Shown here piece by piece: positions 1-5,119 of a stretch of 9,392 nucleotides of DNA. A model generated the notes under the pieces. The model was not told the origin of the DNA, made no database searches, and saw nothing but the letters and a program-made list of their open reading frames with translations. Both the position numbers and the translations under genes were made by a program. The stretch's first letter is position 1. Each line of letters opens with the position of its first letter. Source of the stretch: an uncultured Bacteriovorax sp. (GTDB taxonomy: Bacteria; Bdellovibrionota; Bacteriovoracia; Bacteriovoracales; Bacteriovoracaceae). The stretch covers positions 1 to 9,392 of the forward strand of contig CALUDF010000105.1 of the NCBI GenBank assembly GCA_943914745.1, given 5' to 3'.

Positions 1-1139
1 CATATGGTTTATCCCTTAATTTGAAAAAGTATGTTGCCGCCTCTCTTGGTGCAATTGTCTTAGCTATCATTAATAATCAATTTGATTTTCATTTTTCAGT
101 CCTGGCCTTTCCTATTGCCTTTGTTGCGGCCATGCCGATGATTGAGGCGACTTACATCACACTGACTAAGAAAAAGAATGATGCCTCTTTTGTTCAGAAA
201 TTTATGGTTGGGGCCGTTTTTGCGCCCGGGATTTTCTGCTGTTTCCATTATGCTTTTGCCCGCACAATTCCAGGGACAGAGCTGGTGGGCTACGGCTCTG
301 CTTTTTTAAATTACATCATTGCTTCTATTGTCCTTCCTGTTTTTGCTATTCAGGAACTCAATAGAGAGAAGACAGAGAAGCTTGAACAGTTGGTGGCCGA
401 CAGGACCAAGGAGCTCTATGCTTCAAAAATCCAAAAGGAGAAACTTCTTCGAGTCGTCGTTCATGATATCTCAAACGCCCTTCAGGCGCTTATTCTTCAA
501 ACCAACAGACTCTCGCTTTCTCATGACCTAAAAGTCGTTGAAGCTTCAGTGCGCATGATGAAGAACTTGGATGCAATTAGTGATCTTACAAAACATGTTA
601 AAGAGATGGAGCATTTAAGGACTAAGGCCGGAAGAATGCATCCGGTGTCCATTGAAGAGTGCTTTAATGAGATCAGGGATCTCTTTACTGAGCGCTACTT
701 GCAAAAAAATGTTCGACTGCAATTTGTTAATAAGGTTCCCAAGGATATCGTGATCAATGTCGACAAAGTGAGTTTCATTCACTCTGTTGCTTCAAATATT
801 ATTTCTAATGCCCTTAAGTTTTCTTATCCTAACTCTGACGTTGTGGTCATGGCCCATGAAGAAAAGGACCAAGTGCATTTTGTCGTTCAGGACTATGGCG
901 TAGGAATGAGCGATAAATTTTTGAGTTCGCTCTTTGAGTTTGAATCCTCATTTTCAACTCTAGGGACAAGTGGAGAGCGAGGGACAGGCTTTGGAATGCC
1001 TTTGGTGAAGAATTATACTGAAATATTCGGAGGAACAGTGTCTGCGAGTTCCAGCCAGCAAAAGGATGCCAGTGGAACGCGCATACAGGTGAGTCTTCCC
1101 GCCCTTACCCACAGAGATCAGGCGACAAGCCTTAATTGA
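1..1139 (+). CDS. Membrane sensor histidine kinase, 5' end probably outside the window
   Basis: Autophosphorylating sensor kinase of a two-component pathway, anchored in the inner membrane. Residues are numbered from the TTG at 21. About four hydrophobic segments occupy 4-18, 25-47, 62-80 and 92-111, followed by a charged, probably coiled-coil linker at 112-145. The dimerisation/phosphoacceptor helix carries VVHDISNAL with His148. The ATPase domain shows the N box NIISNALKFS (Asn259, Asn263), the G1 box DYGVGM (Asp291) and the G2 box GERGTGFGM (321-325). The frame stays open to base 3 and the TTG at 21 has no Shine-Dalgarno, so the gene probably begins upstream. Alternatively TTG(21) is real and coupled to an upstream gene ending in the overlapping TGA at 22-24. 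No known extracellular sensor domain is visible, so the stimulus is unknown. Its last 22 bases overlap the convergent gene ending at 1118. Kinase class is secure; start and ligand are not. Confidence 0.85.
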   Translation, partial: YGLSLNLKKYVAASLGAIVLAIINNQFDFHFSVLAFPIAFVAAMPMIEATYITLTKKKNDASFVQKFMVGAVFAPGIFCCFHYAFARTIPGTELVGYGSAFLNYIIASIVLPVFAIQELNREKTEKLEQLVADRTKELYASKIQKEKLLRVVVHDISNALQALILQTNRLSLSHDLKVVEASVRMMKNLDAISDLTKHVKEMEHLRTKAGRMHPVSIEECFNEIRDLFTERYLQKNVRLQFVNKVPKDIVINVDKVSFIHSVASNIISNALKFSYPNSDVVVMAHEEKDQVHFVVQDYGVGMSDKFLSSLFEFESSFSTLGTSGERGTGFGMPLVKNYTEIFGGTVSASSSQQKDASGTRIQVSLPALTHRDQATSLN

Positions 1140-1828
1140 TTCTTTAATTTCCCATTGAGCCTCATCCACACCGAATCAAACTTTGGATGGTATGGGTTCT
1201 TCGTATAGACATTTCTAATTTCTTTATGAAAGAAGGCCACGAGATCAACGGCCTCGCCTTCATGGTCTGGGCAAGGAACATTTTGCGCAAGAGGTGTTGC
1301 CCCGGCCTCCACAGACATTCTTCCCATTCCTTTACTAACCCTCATTGTTCCGGTCATGGAGTTAGCGCTGCTTTCTAGAAAACGTTTCATGTTAAAACCT
1401 GAGAGAATGTATTTCCATGGAATGTCTGTTTTTTGCTGACGGTATTTTTTTGCTACAGTGAATTGGCTACAAATGAGGACATTGTCTCCACGTGCCCTAA
1501 GCCCAGCAATGGCCTCGGGGGTCCAGGTGTTAAAGTAGGCATCAAGTGCCGCCGTTTCATCACTCCAGTTGACTTCTTTAAAGAAGGTGACAGCAAAGCA
1601 CTCGCCTTGATAAAAAAGCCCCAGAACCTCATCTTGTCTAGTGAACTCATTGGAGTTTAAGCGCATGTTGAACTTGTATTCATTGTTGAAGTAATCGTCC
1701 CATGTCTCATGCCAGCACTTGAATGTCTTTTTGTAAGCTTCATGAAGCTCTTCGGGATTGTTTTTAAGGTTTCCTTTCAACAAAAAGACATCAATCTTAT
1801 CGAAATCGATAATCAGGGTTTCGCTCAT
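1118..1828 (-). CDS. GNAT-fold acyltransferase-like protein, operon partner of a diiron protein
   Basis: A 236-residue soluble protein without signal peptide or membrane segments. The layout recalls the GNAT fold as in N-acyl amino acid or autoinducer synthases. An N-terminal aromatic/basic segment (residues 31-46, AYKKTFKCWHETWDD) is followed by a strand pair around DEVLGLFYQGECFAVTFF (66-83). Next comes a core strand plus basic turn, NVLICSQFTVAKKYR (116-130), where GNAT proteins bind the acyl-CoA or acyl carrier pyrophosphate. A long helix and a final GMGRMSVEAGATPL strand/turn (167-180) follow. I see no invariant catalytic residue, so the acyl donor and acceptor are unknown. ATG at 1828 is preceded by GAGG (complement of 1834-1837) with good spacing. 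Only 26 bases separate it from the upstream diiron-protein gene, so the two are probably co-transcribed. The 3' end overlaps the convergent kinase by 22 bases. Fold assignment is moderate; function is inference. Confidence 0.5.
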   Translation of the reverse strand: MSETLIIDFDKIDVFLLKGNLKNNPEELHEAYKKTFKCWHETWDDYFNNEYKFNMRLNSNEFTRQDEVLGLFYQGECFAVTFFKEVNWSDETAALDAYFNTWTPEAIAGLRARGDNVLICSQFTVAKKYRQQKTDIPWKYILSGFNMKRFLESSANSMTGTMRVSKGMGRMSVEAGATPLAQNVPCPDHEGEAVDLVAFFHKEIRNVYTKNPYHPKFDSVWMRLNGKLKNQLRLVA

Positions 1829-1833
1829 GTTTT

Positions 1834-1837
1834 CCTC
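1834..1837 (-). promoter_or_regulatory. Ribosome binding site of the acyltransferase-like gene
   Basis: On the minus strand GAGG stands eight bases before and leads through GAAAAC-type sequence to the ATG at 1828. It shows that the second operon gene has its own translation start in the 26-base spacer after the diiron-protein stop codon. Confidence 0.6.
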
Positions 1838-1854
1838 GAAAAAAGGGTTATAGC

Positions 1855-2499
1855 TTAGGCAATCTTTTTTAACTGATCGACTTTTACCGAGTCCTCAATC
1901 TCCTTCATCATCCAGTTAAAGGCGCATGAGGATTGAATTAAGTTTTCGGTAATGATCTCTAATGTAGGGGCGTCCAGGCTCATGAGGAGTTTCTGCGCTT
2001 CCTCGACATGGTGAGGATCTTCTTCTCCGTGCACAAGTAAAAAGGTAGCGGCCTTTTTACCGTAGAGCCCTTGGAGCTTTTTTGCCAGAGGAGGACAGAT
2101 GTTTTGTGCGAGGACTTCGAGATAGAGAATGTAGCCCATGAGGGCAAGTGGATTTTGATGCTCAATCTTGAAATACTGAGGCTCATAGAAAAAGCGGGTA
2201 GAGTTGAGTTCCTTAAAATCACTGACTGAGTACCCCAGGGCCTTGAGGTCGTTGATGGCCAGGCGCTCATGATTGGCCTCTTCACCAAGGTGCTTTAAGA
2301 ATCTTATATGAAGAGACTGGTGCTCTTCATAACTAAGTCTTCCTGCGCTGATGGCAAGCATTCTGGTAGAGTGGCGAACATAAAAGAAGGTCTGGGCCAG
2401 GTAGTTGGCGTAGAACTCTTTATTGTCCCATGGCATGTTCTCATAAGAGTTAGTGATGATACTTACTGACTGGTTAAGGGCCTTTTGTAACTTATCCAT
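1855..2499 (-). CDS. Heme-oxygenase-like diiron oxidase (HDO superfamily) family protein
   Basis: A 214-residue, all-helical, soluble protein of the TenA/PqqC/CADD-like heme-oxygenase fold, commonly named iron-containing redox enzyme family. It carries the metal-ligand pattern of the diiron branch: Glu74-x2-His77 in HLGEEANHERL, Glu128 in LYLEVLAQN, and His157-x3-Asp161-x2-His164 in HGEEDPHHVEEA. This order and spacing resemble UndA (fatty acid decarboxylase), CADD and the HDO domain of SznF, which use a diiron centre and O2 to cleave C-C bonds or oxidise nitrogen. The ligands argue against metal-free PqqC or thiaminase-type TenA function. Substrate is unknown. ATG at 2499 follows GAGG (complement of 2509-2512) at 8-9 bases. 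It is the first gene of a two-gene operon with the acyltransferase-like gene, which suggests oxidation of an acylated or amino acid-derived small molecule. Family call is strong; the role is inferred. Confidence 0.8.
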   Translation of the reverse strand: MDKLQKALNQSVSIITNSYENMPWDNKEFYANYLAQTFFYVRHSTRMLAISAGRLSYEEHQSLHIRFLKHLGEEANHERLAINDLKALGYSVSDFKELNSTRFFYEPQYFKIEHQNPLALMGYILYLEVLAQNICPPLAKKLQGLYGKKAATFLLVHGEEDPHHVEEAQKLLMSLDAPTLEIITENLIQSSCAFNWMMKEIEDSVKVDQLKKIA

Positions 2500-2546
2500 G
2501 AAATTCTACCTCGGATTTGTTTGTAGTGGTTTTGTTCTAATTAAAA

Positions 2547-2575
2547 ATGATAGAGGGCAATTCGACTCAGAATAA
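2547..2575 (-). promoter_or_regulatory. Weak promoter candidate for the diiron-protein/acyltransferase operon
   Basis: On the minus strand TATCAT (complement of 2547-2552) is a fair -10 element, five of six bases matching consensus. The hexamer 17 bases upstream, TTATTC, is a poor -35. A start near 2540 would give a leader of about 40 bases containing the GAGG site. It is the best candidate in the 215-base divergent gap 2500-2714, but AT-rich DNA yields such matches by chance. Confidence 0.25.
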
Positions 2576-2649
2576 AAGTATTTTTTAGATGATGTATATT
2601 CATCAAATTAGAGGCCATTGTTCAGGTAGTGATTAAGGGCCAGGTGCCA

Positions 2650-2667
2650 TGATTTCGTGCTGATTTC
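2650..2667. repeat. Tandem heptamer TGATTTC, 11-base period, upstream of the MAPEG gene
   Basis: TGATTTC occurs at 2650-2656 and again at 2661-2667. The copies are 11 bases apart, roughly one helical turn, about 50 bases before the MAPEG start and near a poor -35-like TTTACT at 2672-2677. Direct repeats phased this way can be activator sites. With only seven bases per copy, chance is a real alternative. Confidence 0.2.
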
Positions 2668-2714
2668 ATCATTTACTGCTAGTTTTTAAGTAGATATTCG
2701 GCCAAACTAAATGG

Positions 2715-3146
2715 ATGAATCAAAATCTTATCTACTACCCGTGTTTTGCTTTATTAGTTCTTTCGACTTTTGTTCTCGTGCGGATGTTTATTGCGCGCGT
2801 GCAGGCACTTAGAAAAGGATTGGTGGATGTTAAGCATTTTAAGACTTATGACTACCATGGGAAAAACCATCCCGTGCTGATGACTCAGGCCTCAAGGAAT
2901 TTCTCTAATCTCTTTGAAGTTCCAACACTCTTTTACATGGTCTGTCTCTTTGCTCTGGTCACGCAAAAAGTAGATGGAACTTTCTTAGGGCTAGCCTGGC
3001 TGTATGTCCTTTTTCGTTATTTGCATTCGGCCGTTCATTTGACAACCAACAAGATTGTGCCGCGTATGTCGACTTACGGCTTAAGTTGGCTCGTTCTTAT
3101 TATCATGGGGGTTCTTTTGGCCCTCAGAATAGCTTCTATTCTTTAG
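2715..3146 (+). CDS. MAPEG family membrane protein
   Basis: A 143-residue integral membrane protein with four predicted helices at roughly residues 5-26, 69-85, 89-108 and 119-141. This is the size and topology of the MAPEG family (membrane-associated proteins in eicosanoid and glutathione metabolism). The loop before helix 2 has R61-N-F-S-N65-L-F-E68-V-P70, matching the family's conserved Arg/Asn/Glu-x-Pro pattern, and helix 3 ends in R101-YLHSAVH108. Eukaryotic members conjugate or isomerise lipids with glutathione; bacterial members of this type are mostly uncharacterised, so no reaction is assigned. ATG at 2715 is the first start after an in-frame stop at 2691-2693. It has no recognisable Shine-Dalgarno, and an out-of-frame ATG lies four bases upstream. 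The stop codon overlaps that of the convergent antiporter gene. A separate unit by orientation. Confidence 0.8.
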   Translation: MNQNLIYYPCFALLVLSTFVLVRMFIARVQALRKGLVDVKHFKTYDYHGKNHPVLMTQASRNFSNLFEVPTLFYMVCLFALVTQKVDGTFLGLAWLYVLFRYLHSAVHLTTNKIVPRMSTYGLSWLVLIIMGVLLALRIASIL

Positions 3147-4366
3147 GCCTTAGTCGACTGCCCTCGCAATTTGTGGCGGCCTTTTAAAACCAAAATAAGG
3201 CATAAGAGAGAAAAAAGCGCAGCGGCGATATAAGGGGCCCCTGGAAGTGGATAGTGGTCTTTCTTCGTAAAAAACGAAAAGAGGCCAGTGTAAACGAGAG
3301 GGCCTATGATGGAGGTCAGGCTTGTAATTGAGACCAGTGTCCCTTGAAGCTCGCCTTGCTCCTCAGAGGGAGTTCCCTTAGAAATCATTGATTGGAGTGA
3401 AGGCATCACGATACTGGTCAAAAGAATTAAAGAGGTCGTTGCATAAAGCATCCATGATTTTGTCACCAGGGCAAATAAAAGAAAACTAACAATCCATAGG
3501 ACTAGTCCGTAGATCACCGATTTGAGCTCTCCAATCCTTGGCGTGATGATTCTCGTAGTGACTCCTTGTCCTAATCCAAAGGCAATCCCCACCAGCGTGA
3601 GAGAAATTCCGATTTCTTCTGAAGACCACTGGAATTTGTAGTGAGTAAAAAGTGCCCAGATACTAGGATGGGACTGGCCTGCAAGGTTGGTGAGAAAAAA
3701 GGCCCAGACTAAAATCGCCGCTGGCGAATAAAATAAGGCAGTGATGACTGAAGTGAGGGGGTTGAGTTGAGACCTATCAATTTTTGTCTTCCTTCTTTCT
3801 TTGGGAAGAGATTCAGGAAGAACAAAGAGACCAAATATGAAATTGGTCAAAGACATGATGGCCGCAAGGATGAAAGGCCAGCTGTGACCGTATTTCCCAA
3901 TGAGCCCTCCAACGGCAGGACCTACGACAAACCCAAGCCCAAAGGCCGCTCCGATCAGTCCAAAATTCTTAGTGCGGTTTTCGTCAGTAGAGACATCGGC
4001 AATATAAGAAGAGGCAACGGTGATGCTTGCTCCAGAAAGTCCAGAGATGACTCTTCCAATAAAGAGAATGGTGAGGGTAGGCGCAAAGGCCATCAATAAA
4101 TAGTCAAGACCAGCTCCCAGTAAAGCGATTAAGAGAACCGGTCTTCTTCCAAAGCGGTCTGAAAGAGAGCCCAGTAGAGGAGAGGCGATAAAGAGCATGA
4201 GTGAATAGAGCGAAATAAAATAGCCGAAATAAGTGCTGACGAAAGCTTCGTCGGCCCCAAAGCGCCTGATGACTTCCGGAAGAATCGGAATGACTAACCC
4301 TACGCCGATAGCATCGAGTAAAATAGTGATAAAAATAAACGTCATGCGTGCCTGTGAATTTTTCAT
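3143..4366 (-). CDS. TetA-family MFS drug/H+ antiporter
   Basis: A 407-residue inner-membrane transporter with about twelve helices and a central cytoplasmic loop near 185-205 (PKERRKTKIDRSQ). It belongs to the major facilitator superfamily, TCR/Tet (DHA1) branch, which exchanges a drug for protons. Visible family marks are Asp18 in helix 1 (LLDAIGVGLVIPILPEV), motif A GSLSDRFGRRP (66-76), YIADVSTDENR (121-131), the antiporter motif C region GLGFVVGPAVGG (143-154), and the TetA-like C-terminal half with MPSLQSMIS and QGELQGTLVSITSLTSIIGPL (337-357). The substrate cannot be told from sequence; many chromosomal homologues are not tetracycline pumps. No TetR-type repressor gene lies beside it, unlike classical tetA. 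The start at 4366 lacks a clear Shine-Dalgarno and lies six bases after a -10-like CATAAT, so the message may be nearly leaderless; Met8 is an alternative start. It is divergent from glyoxalase I. Confidence 0.88.
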   Translation of the reverse strand: MKNSQARMTFIFITILLDAIGVGLVIPILPEVIRRFGADEAFVSTYFGYFISLYSLMLFIASPLLGSLSDRFGRRPVLLIALLGAGLDYLLMAFAPTLTILFIGRVISGLSGASITVASSYIADVSTDENRTKNFGLIGAAFGLGFVVGPAVGGLIGKYGHSWPFILAAIMSLTNFIFGLFVLPESLPKERRKTKIDRSQLNPLTSVITALFYSPAAILVWAFFLTNLAGQSHPSIWALFTHYKFQWSSEEIGISLTLVGIAFGLGQGVTTRIITPRIGELKSVIYGLVLWIVSFLLFALVTKSWMLYATTSLILLTSIVMPSLQSMISKGTPSEEQGELQGTLVSITSLTSIIGPLVYTGLFSFFTKKDHYPLPGAPYIAAALFSLLCLILVLKGRHKLRGQSTKA

Positions 4367-4372
4367 AATCTT

Positions 4373-4401
4373 ATTATGAGAGAGAAAAAAGAAAAAGTCA
4401 T
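4373..4401 (-). promoter_or_regulatory. Promoter candidate for the MFS antiporter
   Basis: On the minus strand, ATGACT (complement of 4396-4401, 4/6 to TTGACA), a 17-base spacer and CATAAT (complement of 4373-4378, 5/6 to TATAAT) lie immediately before the antiporter start. Transcription would begin at or within a few bases of the ATG, giving a leaderless or near-leaderless message, consistent with the lack of a Shine-Dalgarno. Confidence 0.4.
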
Positions 4402-4402
4402 C

Positions 4403-4432
4403 TTGATTGCCCTTCTGAGCAGGTGTTAAGAT
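4403..4432 (+). promoter_or_regulatory. Promoter candidate for glyoxalase I
   Basis: TTGATT (4403-4408, 4/6) and TAAGAT (4427-4432, 4/6) are 18 bases apart. Transcription from here would start near 4439, inside or after the possible GTG start at 4433 and before the ATG at 4466. This supports ATG 4466 as the true start. The -35 hexamer abuts that of the divergent antiporter promoter candidate with one base between. Confidence 0.4.
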
Positions 4433-4452
4433 GTGAAGGCAAAACTTGTTTC

Positions 4453-4457
4453 AAGGA
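4453..4457 (+). promoter_or_regulatory. Ribosome binding site choosing the glyoxalase I start
   Basis: AAGGA lies eight bases before ATG 4466. The alternative GTG at 4433 has only AGGTG at 4421-4425 and would overlap the candidate promoter, so 4466 is preferred. Confidence 0.55.
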
Positions 4458-4465
4458 AAAGACTC

Positions 4466-4969
4466 ATGGAAAATATCAAAGGATTATGCCAAACCCCAGA
4501 TCCCGTGACCCAGGATTACATTTTTAACCATACGATGCTCAGAGTCCGCGACCCGGAAGTCTCGCTGGATTTTTACTCGCGCGTGCTTGGAATGAAACTT
4601 CTTCGAAAAATTGATTTTAATGAATGGAAATTCTCCCTTTATTTCCTGGCGATGATTAAAGATGAAGGCTCATTGCCTACTGACAGTGATAAGTCGCGTG
4701 CTCGCTATACGGCGGGGTTAAGTGGGGTTTTAGAACTTACCCACAACCATGGAACTGAGCTTGAAGAAAAGACTCCTTACCACAATGGAAACACTGAGCC
4801 GAGAGGCTTTGGGCATATCTGTTTTTCTGTTCCCGATATTAAGGCGGCATGTGCTCGTTTTCAGGATTTAGGAGTTCCTTTCCAGAAGAAATTAGGGGAA
4901 GGTGGGATGAAGGATATTGCCTTTATTAAGGACCCGGATAACTACTGGGTGGAGATTATCGAGGCCTAA
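4466..4969 (+). CDS. gloA: Glyoxalase I (lactoylglutathione lyase), long Zn-type
   Basis: Cytoplasmic metalloenzyme converting the hemithioacetal of methylglyoxal and glutathione to S-lactoylglutathione (EC 4.4.1.5), the first step of methylglyoxal detoxification. Numbered from the upstream GTG at 4433, the metal ligands are His33 (FNHTMLRVRDP), Glu101 (VLELTHNHGTE), His128 (GFGHICFSVPD) and Glu174 (YWVEIIEA), close in position and context to human GLO1. It has the longer-enzyme inserts before TEPRGFGH and around KKLGEGGMK, so it resembles the Zn-dependent eukaryote/pseudomonad class rather than the short Ni-dependent E. coli enzyme. From ATG 4466 the protein is 167 residues and begins MENIKGLCQTPDP, like pseudomonad homologues; the GTG would add 11 residues. 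Met12 is favoured by its Shine-Dalgarno and by the promoter position. It is monocistronic by context: divergent from the antiporter and followed by 150 bases with a hairpin. Confidence 0.93.
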   Translation: MENIKGLCQTPDPVTQDYIFNHTMLRVRDPEVSLDFYSRVLGMKLLRKIDFNEWKFSLYFLAMIKDEGSLPTDSDKSRARYTAGLSGVLELTHNHGTELEEKTPYHNGNTEPRGFGHICFSVPDIKAACARFQDLGVPFQKKLGEGGMKDIAFIKDPDNYWVEIIEA

Positions 4970-5042
4970 TTGAAACCACCTCGAAAAATGATTATTACAT
5001 TTATCTAAAAAATCTTACAATCACCATTTTTTCGCTCTTTTA

Positions 5043-5067
5043 TGACCTTGGCCCGTCGCCAAGGTCA
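5043..5067. terminator. Perfect 10-bp hairpin between gloA and the exported protein gene
   Basis: TGACCTTGGC (5043-5052) and GCCAAGGTCA (5058-5067) are exact inverted repeats around the five-base loop CCGTC. The GC-rich stem lies 74 bases after the gloA stop. No run of T follows on either strand (AATTCATTT on the plus strand), so it is not a typical intrinsic terminator. It may act as a barrier hairpin or as an operator for the downstream promoter, whose -35 region begins right after it. Confidence 0.45.
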
Positions 5068-5070
5068 ATT

Positions 5071-5099
5071 CATTTATCCTAATTTCCCCTCGCTATATT
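5071..5099 (+). promoter_or_regulatory. Promoter candidate for the Cys-rich exported protein
   Basis: TATATT at 5094-5099 matches the -10 consensus at five of six bases. The hexamer 17 bases upstream (CATTTA, 5071-5076) is poor, so the promoter may need an activator or be read by another sigma factor. The start would fall near 5106, just before the AGGGGG ribosome site. Confidence 0.35.
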
Positions 5100-5107
5100 C
5101 TTTAAAT

Positions 5108-5113
5108 AGGGGG
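5108..5113 (+). promoter_or_regulatory. Ribosome binding site choosing the start at 5120
   Basis: AGGGGG lies six bases before ATG 5120. It favours this start over the in-frame ATG at 5042, which falls at the edge of the 10-bp hairpin, lacks a Shine-Dalgarno and would place 26 residues ahead of the signal peptide. Confidence 0.6.
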
Positions 5114-5119
5114 CTTATT

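Noticed and set aside
1118..1828. Calling the GNAT-like protein an acyl-homoserine-lactone synthase (LuxI)
   Set aside because: The fold pattern is only similar; the invariant Arg/Phe/Trp/Glu/Asp set of LuxI cannot be aligned convincingly, and no LuxR-type gene is nearby.
1980..2288. Second minus-strand frame of 102 codons within the diiron protein gene
   Set aside because: The overlapping frame carries all the diiron ligands, so this one is a shadow with no ribosome site.
3767..4099. Plus-strand open frame of 110 codons opposite the antiporter
   Set aside because: Antisense to the conserved TetA-like helices and motif region; its Lys/Arg/Gly-rich product looks like a shadow translation.
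3143..4366. Calling the antiporter a tetracycline resistance determinant (tetA)
   Set aside because: Family membership is clear, but there is no adjacent tetR, no mobile element, and chromosomal homologues often have other substrates.
4433..4465. GTG start for glyoxalase I
   Set aside because: ATG 4466 has a better Shine-Dalgarno, matches the N-terminus usual for close homologues, and lies after the candidate promoter, which would overlap the GTG.
5042..5119. In-frame upstream ATG giving the Cys-rich exported protein 26 more residues
   Set aside because: The ATG lies at the edge of a perfect hairpin, has no Shine-Dalgarno, and the extension would precede a normal signal peptide. ATG 5120 has AGGGGG six bases upstream.
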